A stretch of DNA of 64,000 bases, taken from positions 1-64,000 of the forward strand of contig SHXZ01000008.1 in the NCBI GenBank assembly GCA_009693045.1. Direction: 5' to 3'. The stretch is from Dehalococcoidia bacterium (lineage in GTDB: Bacteria; Chloroflexota; Dehalococcoidia; Lucifugimonadales; SHYT01). The notes below the pieces were generated by a model, which saw nothing but the letters and a program-made list of their open reading frames with translations, was not told the DNA's origin and did no database searches. This document shows positions 17,236 through 27,112 of the stretch, in pieces. Position 1 is the stretch's first letter; each line of letters opens with the position of its first letter. Both the position numbers and the translations under genes were made by a program.

Positions 17236-19482
17236 TCACTCCGCCCCTGCGTCCACGGCCTCCTGTACCACGTCCCCGCGATAGGCGCACTTGGTACACC
17301 GGGAGGCGCGGCGGCCCGCCGTCACCAGGAGGCCGCCGCACTCAGGGCAAGGCTCCTGCAGCGGCTTGCTGTTGACGGTGAAGCTGCATGTCGGATAGTT
17401 GCTGCACCCGTAGAACGTGGCCCTGGGACCGCCCTTGCGGGCCTTCCGTTCCACCAGGTCGCCGCCGCACTGCGGGCAGTCCACGCCGGTCCTGATCACC
17501 AACGGGCGGCTGGCGCGGCATTCGGGGAAGCTGGAGCAGGACAGGAAGCGCCCGAAGCGGCCGGATTTGATCACCATTGGCCGCGCGCACAGCTCGCACA
17601 CCTCGTTCGACGGTTCGTCAACGCTCACGCGGGGCATGTTTGCCTGCGCCTCTTTGAGCGCCAGCTCAAACGGGTCGTAGAACTCGCGGACGACCGGCAC
17701 CCACTCCCGCTCGCCTGAGGCAACGTCGTCCAGCTCCTCCTCCATGTGGGCCGTGAAGCCCAGGTCCATGACCTGCGGGAAGTAGCCGACGAGCTGGTCA
17801 TTGACCACCGCGCCGAGCTTGGTGGACCGGAGGGAGCCACGCTCCCGCGTGACGTAGTTGCGGGCGATGATCGTCCCGATGATGGGCGCGTACGTGCTCG
17901 GCCTGCCGATGCCGTCCTCTTCCAGCGCCTTGATGAGCGACGCCTCGGTGTAGTGCGGGGGCGGCTCCGTGAAGTGTTGCTTCGGCTCCAGCCGCGCGCA
18001 GGCGAGCGCGTCTCCCCGCGTGAGCTCGGGAAGCCTGTTCTCCTTGTCCTCGTCATCGCCCGTGTCGGTGCTCTCCATGTAGAGCGTGCGGAATCCGGGG
18101 AATTTCATAACAGAGCCGTTGGCCCGGAAGATGTAGGCGACGCCTTGCGCGGGCGTGGCGGTGACGTCCACCTGGGTGGCGTCAAGCACGGCGTCGCTCA
18201 TCTGGCTGGCCACCATGCGCTTCCACACGAGGTCGTACAGGCGGTGCTGGTCAGGGGAGAGGAAACGCTGCATGGCCTGTGGCGTGCGGCTGGACGCGGT
18301 GGGCCGGATGGCCTCGTGGGCCTCCTGCGCGCCCTTCACCTTGCGGGTGTACACGCGCGGCGCGGCGGGCAGGTACTCGCTGCCGTACGCGCTCCGAATG
18401 AAGCTGCGGGTCTCCTGGAGCGCGCTCGCCGCCACGTCCGTGGAGTCGGTGCGCATGTAGGTGATGAGGCCCGTGCTGCCCTCGCTCCCCAGCGCCACGC
18501 CCTCGTAAAGCTGCTGCGCAATGGCCATCGTCCGGCTGGCGGCCCAGCGGAGCTTGCGGTTCGCTTCTTGCTGGAGCGTGCTGGTGATGAAGGGCGGCGC
18601 CGGGCGGCGGTGGACCTCGCGCTTGACGACCTGGCCGACGCTGTATGATGCACGCTCAAGCGTGTTCAGCACCGTGTCGGTGGCGGTCTGGTTGGGCAGG
18701 CTAATGCGGTCTTTTTCGCCCTGTATAGAGTGGAGCTGCGCCGAGAACTGACGCGCCTGAGCGCCGTCGGCTGCCTTGCGCAGCAGCGCTTCCAGCGACC
18801 AGTACTCCACCGGCACGAATGCCCCAATGGCCCTGTCGCGTTCCACAACAAGCCTGAGAGCGACCGACTGGACGCGCCCCGCCGACAGGCCGCGCTGGAC
18901 CTTGCGCCAGAGTAGGGGGCTGAGCTGGTATCCCACAAGCCGGTCAAGAATCCGTCTTGCCTGCTGGGCCTGCACCAGCCGCATGTCAATGTCCCGGGGG
19001 TGGTTGAAGGCCTCGCGGACGGCTTCCTCGGTGATCTCGTGGAAGACGACGCGCCTCTGCTTCTCGGGCCCGATACCGGCGGCGCTAGCGATGTGCCAGG
19101 AGATCGCCTCGCCTTCGCGGTCCGGGTCGGTCGCGAGATAGACCATGGACGCGCCGGCGGCCCGGTCTTTGATACCCTTGATAACGGACCGCTTGTCTGG
19201 TGGAGTGACGTACTCGGGGTCAAAGTCGTCTTTGACCAACACGCCCAGCTTGCCCTTCGGCAGGTCGCGGACGTGGCCCATGGAGGCGACCACGTGGTAG
19301 CGGTCGCCAAGGATGCGGCCTATGGTCCGTGCCTTGGTCGGCGACTCCACGACCACGAGGGCCGTTCCGTCGGCGTCGACAGGCCGGCCCGCCGACGCCG
19401 ACGGAACGGGAGAGGGCGTCCCATTGATGGCCCCCTTCTTTGCACGAGCTCTTGGTGCGTGTTTTGGCTTGGTTGTGCTCAT
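17236..19482 (-). CDS. topA: DNA topoisomerase I
   Basis: ALVVVESPTKARTIGRILGDRYHVVASMGHVRDLPKGKLGV ... LATDPDREGEAISWHI ... ITYMRTDSTDVA; C-terminal zinc ribbons. Confidence 0.95.
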   Translation of the reverse strand: MSTTKPKHAPRARAKKGAINGTPSPVPSASAGRPVDADGTALVVVESPTKARTIGRILGDRYHVVASMGHVRDLPKGKLGVLVKDDFDPEYVTPPDKRSVIKGIKDRAAGASMVYLATDPDREGEAISWHIASAAGIGPEKQRRVVFHEITEEAVREAFNHPRDIDMRLVQAQQARRILDRLVGYQLSPLLWRKVQRGLSAGRVQSVALRLVVERDRAIGAFVPVEYWSLEALLRKAADGAQARQFSAQLHSIQGEKDRISLPNQTATDTVLNTLERASYSVGQVVKREVHRRPAPPFITSTLQQEANRKLRWAASRTMAIAQQLYEGVALGSEGSTGLITYMRTDSTDVAASALQETRSFIRSAYGSEYLPAAPRVYTRKVKGAQEAHEAIRPTASSRTPQAMQRFLSPDQHRLYDLVWKRMVASQMSDAVLDATQVDVTATPAQGVAYIFRANGSVMKFPGFRTLYMESTDTGDDEDKENRLPELTRGDALACARLEPKQHFTEPPPHYTEASLIKALEEDGIGRPSTYAPIIGTIIARNYVTRERGSLRSTKLGAVVNDQLVGYFPQVMDLGFTAHMEEELDDVASGEREWVPVVREFYDPFELALKEAQANMPRVSVDEPSNEVCELCARPMVIKSGRFGRFLSCSSFPECRASRPLVIRTGVDCPQCGGDLVERKARKGGPRATFYGCSNYPTCSFTVNSKPLQEPCPECGGLLVTAGRRASRCTKCAYRGDVVQEAVDAGAE

Positions 19483-19601
19483 CAGCATCCCACATTGACA
19501 GTCTGGTCGCGAAGAATTCCCCGCGATATACACCTATTAGATGAGATTAATTCTCGGAGGATTCTCAGTCCATGAGCTAAGGATAGCAAAAATGATACAC
19601 G

Positions 19602-20721
19602 TTATCCCGACTGATAGGCGACTGATTCTTCTCTCGCCCTCAGGTAATCCATGCCGCCGACCTGCTTTACGATGCCCTTGAGCTCCATGAGCGCAAGGGT
19701 GCTGCTCACGGTGGTTACGGGAAGATTTGTCCGGCGCACCACGTCGTCAATGTGCACCGGTTCGTGGCCGATAAACCTCAGCAGCCGCGACTCGTCGTCG
19801 TCAAGGCGGGCCGCCTGGCGCGGCGCTGCCGTCACCGCCGGAGCACCCGTCCACGCAAAGAGGTTGAGTTCTTGCAGAACATCGTCACAGTCCAGGATAA
19901 GTTTGGCCCCGTCCTGAATCAGCTTGTTGGTCCCGCGGCTCGCGGGTGAGAAGACGCTGCCCGGCACCGCGAATACGTCGCGGCCCTGCTCCAGCGCGTG
20001 GCTCACCGTGATGAGGGCCCCGCTGTCCTCCGGTGCCTCCACCACCAGGCAAGCCCGCGCCATGCCGCTCAGGATGCGGTTGCGCCGTGGAAAGTTGCTG
20101 GCTTCGGGGCGCCTGCCCAACGGCAGCTCGCTGATCAACGCTCCGTTTGTAATCACCTGCTCGGCGAGCGCCTGGTGCTCAGGCGGGTGGATGACGTCAA
20201 CGCCCGACCCCAGGACCGCGAGCGTCCGGCCTTTGCTTTCCAGGGCCGCCCGGTGCGCTACCGCGTCTATCCCGCGCGCCAGGCCGCTGATGATGGTGCA
20301 CCCCGCCTTCGCCAGCCCGCCACGAGATGGTCACAGGCCTCGCGGCCATAGGCGGTGGTGCGACGCGTACCGACGACGGTGACGGCTCGCTCATCCTCGG
20401 GAAGCAGCGTGCCATTCACAAACAGCACCGGCGGCGGATCGGAGATCCCTTTGAGCAAGCGGGGATATTCGTCCTCGTACCAAGTGATCGCGCGAGCGCC
20501 CGCGGCGGCCACGCGCTCCAACTCCTGCGCCGGGTCAATCTTGGCGCGCGTCTGGACGATGTGCTCCGCCAGGTGGCTGTCAAACCCTGCCGCCCGCAGC
20601 GCGCCCACTGGAGCTTTCCACGTGTCGGCCATCGTGCCAAAGGCCCGCTCCAGCGCACGGAACCGCGCCGGCCTATGGACGGCACGTGCAATCAGGCAAC
20701 GCAAAACTCAAGATCGCTCAT
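19602..20721 (-). pseudogene. dprA: DNA-processing protein DprA, disrupted by a TGA and two frameshifts
   Basis: Pieces in sequence: MSDLEFCVA* LHVPSIGR | RFRALERAFG...VTVVGTRRTTAYGREACDHLVAG | LAKAGCTIISGLARGIDAVAHRAAL...SGVDVIHPPEHQAL...ELPLGRRPEASNFPRRNRILSGMARACLVVEAPEDSGALITVSHALEQGRDVFAVPGS. Gene order dprA-topA-xerC supports the call. Confidence 0.85.
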
Positions 20722-20753
20722 AACGTCGGCAACAATCGCGGCCTTCTTGCTGA

Positions 20754-20845
20754 TGGCGGAGAGGGCGGGATTTGAACCCGCGAGAACCTGTGAAGGCCCT
20801 ACGCGCTTTCCAGGCGCGCCTGTTCGACCGCTCCAGCACCTCTCC
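20754..20845 (-). tRNA. tRNA-Ser (GGA anticodon), 3' CCA encoded
   Basis: Reverse strand GGAGAGGTGCTGGAGCGGTCGAACAGGCGCGCCTGGAAAGCGCG...GGTTCTCGCGGGTTCAAATCCCGCCCTCTCCGCCA: acceptor stem, CTGGAAA anticodon loop, long variable arm, T-arm GGTTCAAATCC. Confidence 0.93.
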
Positions 20846-21064
20846 ATTGCCGGTGGGGGACACAAAAATCGGTGAGCGTGGAGAATCCCCACGGTCCCAT
20901 TGGCGCTGCTGAGGGCCACCTTCTCTCGGTCGGATGAGCCACTTGCAGCCTGTACCAGTATGGGCGAGACGCGCCAGCGGTGTCAAACCGAGGATTTCTG
21001 AGGAGGAGGGTCTTTTAGTTATCGCCTTGGCTCACTTTCTCGCTCACAGTGCCGAGTCTGTGGA

Positions 21065-21104
21065 GAATGTGTAGGGGCAATTCATGAATTGCCCCTACAC
21101 ATTC
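21065..21104. repeat. 40-bp perfect palindrome of the GTAGGGGC/GCCCCTAC hairpin family
   Basis: GAATGTGTAGGGGCAATTCATGAATTGCCCCTACACATTC equals its reverse complement; second copy at 51382-51413. Confidence 0.92.
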
Positions 21105-21206
21105 CTTCCTTTGTTGCAGGGAATCAGAAAACGGGAAAACCTGTTCTGAGAAGGAGGCATCCGACAGAACCAACGCCGCCGTTTCGGGACGCTCAGGCAC
21201 CTTGCT

Positions 21207-21782
21207 TCACCGGTGCGGCGCGAGAAAACATGCTTCCAGGTGGTCGTTGACCATGCCGACTGCCTGCATAAAGGCGTAGCAAATGGTCGGCCCGACAAAC
21301 CGGAATCCTCGCCGCCGCAGGTCCTTGGACATGGCCCGCGACTCCTCGGTTTCCGCTGGCAGGTCGGCCATAGCGCCCGGGCCTCGCTTACGCAGGGCCT
21401 TATACCCCGTGAACTGCCACAGATACCGGTCCAGGCTCCCGAATTCCCGCTGCACCGCCAGCGCCTGCTGCGCGTTGGTGATGGCGGTGTCCACCTTGAG
21501 CCGGTTACGGATGATCCCTTGGTCCGCAAGAAGGCGCTGACGGTCGCTGGCGCCGTACCGGGCGATGGCGGCGATGTCAAAGTCGCTGAACGCCTTCCGG
21601 TATCCGTCACGCCGGTGCAGCACGGTCCGCCATGAGAGGCCTGCTTGCGCGCCCTCAAGCACCAGCAGCTCAAAGAGTCGCCGGTCGTCGTGGACCGGCA
21701 CGCCCCACTCCTCGTCGTGGTAGCGCATCATCAGCGGGTCGTCCGGGCCGCCAAAGCAGCGAAACGTGCTGTCCGTCGTCAT
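21207..21782 (-). CDS. tag: DNA-3-methyladenine glycosylase I
   Basis: CFGGPDDPLMMRYHDEEWGVPVHDDRRLFELLVLEGAQAGLSW..VLHRRDGYRKAFSDFD ... FRFVGPTICYAFMQAVGMVNDHLEACF. Confidence 0.93.
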   Translation of the reverse strand: MTTDSTFRCFGGPDDPLMMRYHDEEWGVPVHDDRRLFELLVLEGAQAGLSWRTVLHRRDGYRKAFSDFDIAAIARYGASDRQRLLADQGIIRNRLKVDTAITNAQQALAVQREFGSLDRYLWQFTGYKALRKRGPGAMADLPAETEESRAMSKDLRRRGFRFVGPTICYAFMQAVGMVNDHLEACFLAPHR

Positions 21783-22023
21783 CCTGGCCCCTCATGCGAC
21801 GCTGGCTCTTTGACCCCATGGAGATGGGACCCGTGCCAGTTAGCCTTGCCCCGGATGTCGTTACGCGCGCGTAGCCCTTGCGGCCCACAATGCGGGGTGG
21901 TTAAAGGCCGGGCTGCGCCGGGCCTGTTGGAGGTCGGCGATGTAGCCCGCGAGCAGGCGATAGTCTCGGCGAATATCTTGTGATGGGACAAAAGGTTCTC
22001 GCAATGGAAGGAGGGAATGGCCT

Positions 22024-23709
22024 CTAAATCACCGTCGGAGGCTGGTACTCGCCGTATACTTCGCGCAGCGTGTCGCAGATCTCGCCTGTGGTGGCGTAGG
22101 CCTTCACCGAGGTCAGAATCTCCCGCATGAGCGGGGCCTTCGGATCTTCAGCGGCGGCCTTCAACCTGCCAAGCGCGGCTGCCACGGCGGCGTTGTCGCG
22201 GGTGGCGCGGAGCTTGGCAAGCTTCTGCGCCTGGAGCTTGGCCACCCCTGGGTCAACCTGGAAACGTAGGGCGGAGCCCTCGTCGCCCTCGGTGAACTGG
22301 TTCACGCCGACGATGACGCGCTTTCCACTCTCTATTTCACGCTGGTAGCGCACCGCCGACTCCTGGATGCGCCGCTGGTAGAAGCCGGACTGGACCGCCG
22401 CCACGGCGCCGCCCATGTCCTCAATCTGCCGCATGAGCGCCCAGGCCTGGTGCTCCAGCTCGTCGGTAAGCGCCTCAACGTAGTACGAGCCGGCCAGCGG
22501 GTCCACGGTCTCCGCCGCGCCCGTCTCGTAGGCGATGACCTGCTGCGTGCGCAGCGCGATGCGCTGGGCCTTCTCGGTTGGGATTGCCAGCGCCTCGTCG
22601 TAGCATGAGAGGGCCATGGATTGGACGCCGCCCAGCACGGCGGCGAGGGCCTGGATGGCGGCGCGGGCGATGTTGTTCTCCGGCTGCTGCGCCGTCAGCG
22701 TGGAGCCGCCCGTCTGCGTGTGGGTGCGGAGCATCATGGACTGGGGCCGCTGCGCGCCAAACCGCTCCTTGAGCAGCTTGGCCCAGACGCGGCGCAGCGC
22801 TCGGTACTTGGCGACCTCTTCCAAGAAGTTGTTGTGGGTGTTGAAGATCCAGGAGATGCGCGGCGCGAAGTCGTCAATCTTCAGGCCGAGCGCCAGCACC
22901 ACGTCAATGTACGCGATGGCGTTGGCGAATGAGAAGGCGATCTCCTCGGCGGCGGTGCAGCCCGCGTCGCGCATGTGGTAGCCGCTCACGGAGATGGGGT
23001 TCCACTGAGGGACGCGCTCGGCGCAGTAGGCGATGAGGTCGGCGGCGATGCGCAGCGACGGGCCGGGCGGATAGATGTACGTGCCGCGCGCGACGTACTC
23101 CTTCAGCACGTCGTTCTGCGAGGTGCCGGAGAGCTTGTCGGCGGACACGCCCTGCTTCTCCGCCGCCACGACGTACATCGCCAGGAGTACGGATGCGGGC
23201 GCGTTGATGGTCATGGAGGTGCTCACCTTGTCCAGCGGAATGCCCGCAAAACAGGTCTCCATGTCCTGCAGGGATGAGATGGCCACGCCGACCTTGCCCA
23301 CCTCGCCCATCGCCATGGGGTTGTCCGAGTCGTAGCCGAGCTGCGTGGGCAGGTCAAAGGCCATGCTCAGGCCTGTCTGGCCCTCTTTCAGCAGGTACTG
23401 GAAGCGCTGGTTCGTCTCCTCGGCGGCGCCGAAGCCCGCGTACTGCCGCATGGTCCAGAGCCGTCCGCGGAACATGGTGGCCTGCACGCCGCGGGTGAAG
23501 GGGTACTGGCCGGGGAAGCCCTGCTTCTCCAGGTAGCCGTCGCCCTCCGCGTCTAGCGGCGTGTAGAGGGTCTTGGTCTCCACGGAGCTTGTCCCGACGA
23601 TGCCCTCGCGCTCCTTGAAGCGCTTGACGGAGGGGTCAAGGACCTCTTTTTGCCACTTGTCTTGGGCGGTACGAAGAGTTTCTTGGTTGAGCCCGTGCTT
23701 CTCGGTCAT
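22024..23709 (-). CDS. Methylmalonyl-CoA mutase family protein, large-subunit catalytic domain
   Basis: [56 protein letters not shown] ... [17 protein letters not shown] ... [21 protein letters not shown]-type motif; no B12-binding domain. Confidence 0.92.
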   Translation of the reverse strand: MTEKHGLNQETLRTAQDKWQKEVLDPSVKRFKEREGIVGTSSVETKTLYTPLDAEGDGYLEKQGFPGQYPFTRGVQATMFRGRLWTMRQYAGFGAAEETNQRFQYLLKEGQTGLSMAFDLPTQLGYDSDNPMAMGEVGKVGVAISSLQDMETCFAGIPLDKVSTSMTINAPASVLLAMYVVAAEKQGVSADKLSGTSQNDVLKEYVARGTYIYPPGPSLRIAADLIAYCAERVPQWNPISVSGYHMRDAGCTAAEEIAFSFANAIAYIDVVLALGLKIDDFAPRISWIFNTHNNFLEEVAKYRALRRVWAKLLKERFGAQRPQSMMLRTHTQTGGSTLTAQQPENNIARAAIQALAAVLGGVQSMALSCYDEALAIPTEKAQRIALRTQQVIAYETGAAETVDPLAGSYYVEALTDELEHQAWALMRQIEDMGGAVAAVQSGFYQRRIQESAVRYQREIESGKRVIVGVNQFTEGDEGSALRFQVDPGVAKLQAQKLAKLRATRDNAAVAAALGRLKAAAEDPKAPLMREILTSVKAYATTGEICDTLREVYGEYQPPTVI

Positions 23710-23753
23710 GCCTACCCCCCTGGAGTACGAGCCTATAGCATCTGGCTGGTTGC

Positions 23754-25070
23754 TTAAAGTGTACTGTTTCTTGCGGTCTTGGGGGGAGTTCCCATGTGTC
23801 GCGACCAGGGCGAGGGCCACGTTGAGGCTCGCACTAAGGAAGGCGGCAAGCCAAGGAACGGAGGAAGATTCCTCGCTCCGCTCAGAATGGCGACACAGTG
23901 GAGCGCTGCGGATGACGGAGGAACGTGGTCGCTGCGCCATGCCCGCTTGCTGCTCAGATAGCGGCTTTTTTGTAGAGCGGCGCGAGGCATGAAGTCAATG
24001 GCAACGTGCCGCGCATCGGCGGGGGTATCCTCGGCGCGCGTGAGGTCTCGGTCGAAGACGCGCATGAGCGAGTTGCCTGCGAGGTCCTCTAGGCGAGGGT
24101 CAACGATCACCGAGTGGTGGCCTTCTTTCCACGGCGACTGCGGCTGGAACCGCCAGGACCGCTCGCCTTGGCCGACGGAGGCCTGACCGGCGAGGGGCGC
24201 ACCGGCTGCGTCGTTGATCCAGAGACAGTGCTGGAGGAGCGCGTGGTCCAGCGGCCGGTCAAACTCCACCGTCAGCGGGTCGGTGGATCCTGCGGCGGGC
24301 TGCTGGAGCCGCCACTTGACGGGGTCTATCCTGGCCAGCAGAACAGGGCCGACCTGGTAGCGCTGTTCCGCTCCGGCCCGCAATGGACGGCCTGTGGCGT
24401 CGCGGAAACTGGCGTCAATGGTGACGACGACCGGCGCGCCCTCGGTCAGTGGGTAGCCTGCCTCCTGGTTCGGGATGAGTCCACGCTTGATGCGGCCCGG
24501 GTCCAACAGCAGCGTGAGGCGTTTGCGGTCTGGATCCCACAGCTCAGGCTCCATCCTGAGGAACACGTCCGCAAGGCGCTCATGGGTGTCTAAGCGAAGG
24601 ACGTGGACGGCGCGGGCGGCCCATCCCTCGCTCATGGGATGAGAGAAGTGGACGTAGAGCTTGAGCTGGTTGACGGGCAACTCGTCTGTGGTGGGGTAGA
24701 TGGCGACGACGGTGGTCTCCGGCACGCCTGTCCGCGCGGGCCGCTGGATTGTCCAGGTTTCCGGGTCGCCACGCCCGTCCGCAGACGCCGGAAAGAGAAG
24801 CAGGGAGTAGCCGGCGCCGTCCAGGAACGGGAAGCGAGGGATGAAGCAGACCGCGCCGCCGTCCAGCACAAAACGACCCGCGACGGGCTGAAGGGCGCGC
24901 AGGTCCAGGCCCGCCTTCGTTAGCTCGCTCGGCAGGACGGCTAGATGAGGCACGAGCTGCGCGAACCCGGTGTGCTCGCGCAGCTCGTCTGCAGTCCAAC
25001 CCCGAACACGGAGGCAGGCACGCCCCTCGTGCTCAGACCAGTCAAGCCTGATTTGGCGGCACCGGGTCAC
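23754..25070 (-). CDS. Ig-like (SbsA-type) domain protein whose C-terminus reads into a dispersed repeat
   Basis: KLYVHFSHPMSEGWAARAV ... LTVEFDRPLDHALL ... DPRLEDLAGNSLMRVFD; the terminal ~60 aa cover repeat DNA at 23866-23892 and adjacent sequence. Confidence 0.6.
   Translation of the reverse strand: MTRCRQIRLDWSEHEGRACLRVRGWTADELREHTGFAQLVPHLAVLPSELTKAGLDLRALQPVAGRFVLDGGAVCFIPRFPFLDGAGYSLLLFPASADGRGDPETWTIQRPARTGVPETTVVAIYPTTDELPVNQLKLYVHFSHPMSEGWAARAVHVLRLDTHERLADVFLRMEPELWDPDRKRLTLLLDPGRIKRGLIPNQEAGYPLTEGAPVVVTIDASFRDATGRPLRAGAEQRYQVGPVLLARIDPVKWRLQQPAAGSTDPLTVEFDRPLDHALLQHCLWINDAAGAPLAGQASVGQGERSWRFQPQSPWKEGHHSVIVDPRLEDLAGNSLMRVFDRDLTRAEDTPADARHVAIDFMPRAALQKSRYLSSKRAWRSDHVPPSSAALHCVAILSGARNLPPFLGLPPSLVRASTWPSPWSRHMGTPPKTARNSTL
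23866..23892. repeat. Dispersed repeat AGATTCNTCGCTNCGCTCAGAATGGCG (CHPERSEES-type)
   Basis: Similar copies at 31131-31156 and 31484-31510, a diverged one near 46270, and one inside 51109-51292. Confidence 0.75.
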
Positions 25071-26200
25071 AGCGTCGCGGTGCTGTATGACCGGAGGTCG
25101 ACGTTTCCGGCGTCGTTCAACTGCATCATGAGGACGTAGCCGTCGTTCAGATTGGCCATTCGCCCGACGCCCTTTTGCGGCAGCGTCTGGCGGGGAGCGC
25201 CTTCCGGCTCTTTCGGCTGCGTAAGCGCGTCCTGCCGGTCCAAGTCCTTGCAGGCCAGCTTCATGAGGGGGTGCCGTGCGTTGGAGACGAGCAGATACTC
25301 CTGCCCTTTTTGCTTGAACGACACCATGTCCAGGGGCGTGTTGCCCTAGCCCAGCTCGGCAACGGTCTTGCCCTTGACGTGGGTCTTGGACTTGACGTCC
25401 TTAAGGGAGAACTGAACGACGGGCGTGCAGGTGTAGCTAGCCAGGATGCTGGAGTTGCGGCCGTATGGCACGAAGGTGCGGATCGGCGAGGCCGTCTCGT
25501 ACTTGCCGTGCGAGACGTGGAAGATCTCCAGCGAGTTGGTCAGCGCCTTGCCGGTGAACGGGAATGGGATGCGCCGCAGGGTGGACGAGAACTCCTCGTT
25601 GGAGGCGCCCGCCACGAGCAGGACGCCGTCAACGTAGGCCATGTCGGTCACCGTCACGGTGCGGAGCTTGTCGCGGGCGATGCGGATCGTGCCGCCCGTG
25701 CGCATCTGCATCTCCTCGCCCTCACGCTTGCCCTGGACGAGGCGGACCTCAAGGCGGGCGTCGTCCTCGGCGGGCGGGTTCTCAATGGACGTCCGCGAGA
25801 ACGGCACGTTCTCAAGCGGGACTTCGGAAAGGCTCCCGTCCGTCGCCAGCTTGACTAGGACCGGGACGGCGGCAGCGCCGCTGCCTCGCATCACGGCGAG
25901 GTAGACGTTCTCAGACGACGGGTGCATCGCCATGTCGCGGATGAAGACATCCTCGCGGGAGCAGCCCAGGAACGCGGCAAGGCGCGTGTCCAGCTTGTCC
26001 ACGTTAACGGGCCGTGAGGCGCCTGCCGCGCCGCCATCGAGGGTGTCAATGGCGAAGATCTTCGCCCCCGCATTGTCCGCGACGAACAGGACACCTTCGG
26101 GGCCAAAAGCGAGAGACCCAACCGACTTCAGATCGGGCGTCCCAACCTTCAAGCCATGCTTGCCTGTGCCAACCGCCAAGCTCATCGTCTCCTCTTTCAC
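25067..26200 (-). pseudogene. Secreted/beta-propeller-like protein interrupted by an in-frame TAG
   Basis: 25346-26200 and 25067-25327 share one frame, separated only by AELG-TAG-GNTPLDMVSFKQKGQEYLLVSNARHPLMKL; the TGA overlaps the GTG of the next gene. Confidence 0.65.
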
Positions 26201-26303
26201 CTATGCGGAATGAACTTCCGGCCCAAGGTACCACGCCGATGGCGATCCCGCAAACTCCCCCGGTCCCATGAGCGAAGCCCGCAATTTCGTCCACAACGAA
26301 GGC

Positions 26304-26780
26304 TTATTTGGCGGGCCGCTTTGGCACCAAGATCTTGCGACGGAAGGTGACGACCGTCTCGCCGCGCTGGTTCCAGCCACGCGTATCCACCGTCACGATG
26401 CCGCGGTCGGGGCGGCTGCCGGAGACGCGCGAGTCAACGACTTTGGACTCGGCGTAGAGGGTGTCGCCGTGGAAGACGGGCCCCACGTGCTGGAGCGACT
26501 CGGTTTCCAGGTTGGCGATGGCCTTGCCTGACACATCCGCCACGCTCATGCCGAAGACGACGGCGTAGACCAGTGGCCCGGCGACGACGCGCTGCTTGAA
26601 CTGGGACTGCTCGGCGTAAGCGGCGTCAATGTGGAGTGGGTGCTGGTTCATGGTGATGAGGGTGAACCAGGTGTCGTCGGCCTCCGTGATGGTGCGGCCC
26701 GGCCAGTGCTTGTACACGTCGCCGACCGTGAAGTCCTCCAAGTACCGACCGAAGCGGTCGCGGCCGTCGTAGGTTGTCAT
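26304..26780 (-). CDS. MaoC family dehydratase
   Basis: YLEDFTVGDVYKHWPGRTITEADDTWFTLITMNQHPLHIDAAYAE ... GPLVYAVVFGMSVADVS. Confidence 0.9.
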   Translation of the reverse strand: MTTYDGRDRFGRYLEDFTVGDVYKHWPGRTITEADDTWFTLITMNQHPLHIDAAYAEQSQFKQRVVAGPLVYAVVFGMSVADVSGKAIANLETESLQHVGPVFHGDTLYAESKVVDSRVSGSRPDRGIVTVDTRGWNQRGETVVTFRRKILVPKRPAK

Positions 26781-26847
26781 AGTTCCCTCACCTAACCTCT
26801 CCAAGCGGGAGAGGAAGTTGCCGATTCTTCGTCGTGGAGTTTACCAC

Positions 26848-27030
26848 CTCGGCAGGCCCTCGGCAGGCCCTCGGCAGGCCCGGGGCAGGCCCGGGGCAGG
26901 CCCGGGGCAGGCCCGGGGCAGGCCCGGGGCAGGCCCGGGGCAGGCCCGGGGCAGGCTCGGAGCAGGCTCGGAGCAGGCTCGGAGCAGGCTCGGAGCAGGC
27001 TCGGAGCAGGCTCGGAGCAGGCTCGGAGCT
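26848..27030. repeat. 11-bp tandem repeat array, 16 units plus a partial unit
   Basis: CTCGGCAGGCC x3, CGGGGCAGGCC x6, hybrid CGGGGCAGGCT x1, CGGAGCAGGCT x6, then CGGAGCT. Confidence 0.95.
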
Positions 27031-27112
27031 AAGCGAACGGGCTTCACAGAATGACACGATGCCGCGTCCAGGCCGTCCCAGTCATCCCGCTCAAGGCGTA
27101 TGGTATATGAGC

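Noticed and set aside
20310-20330. Programmed frameshift in dprA
   Set aside because: No slippery-site logic, and a second frameshift plus a TGA occur in the same gene; pseudogenisation or sequence error is simpler.
26788-27057. Collagen-like or Pro-rich proteins encoded by the 11-bp tandem array on both strands
   Set aside because: An 11-bp unit in a stop-free composition opens all frames automatically; no start, RBS or flanking coding support.
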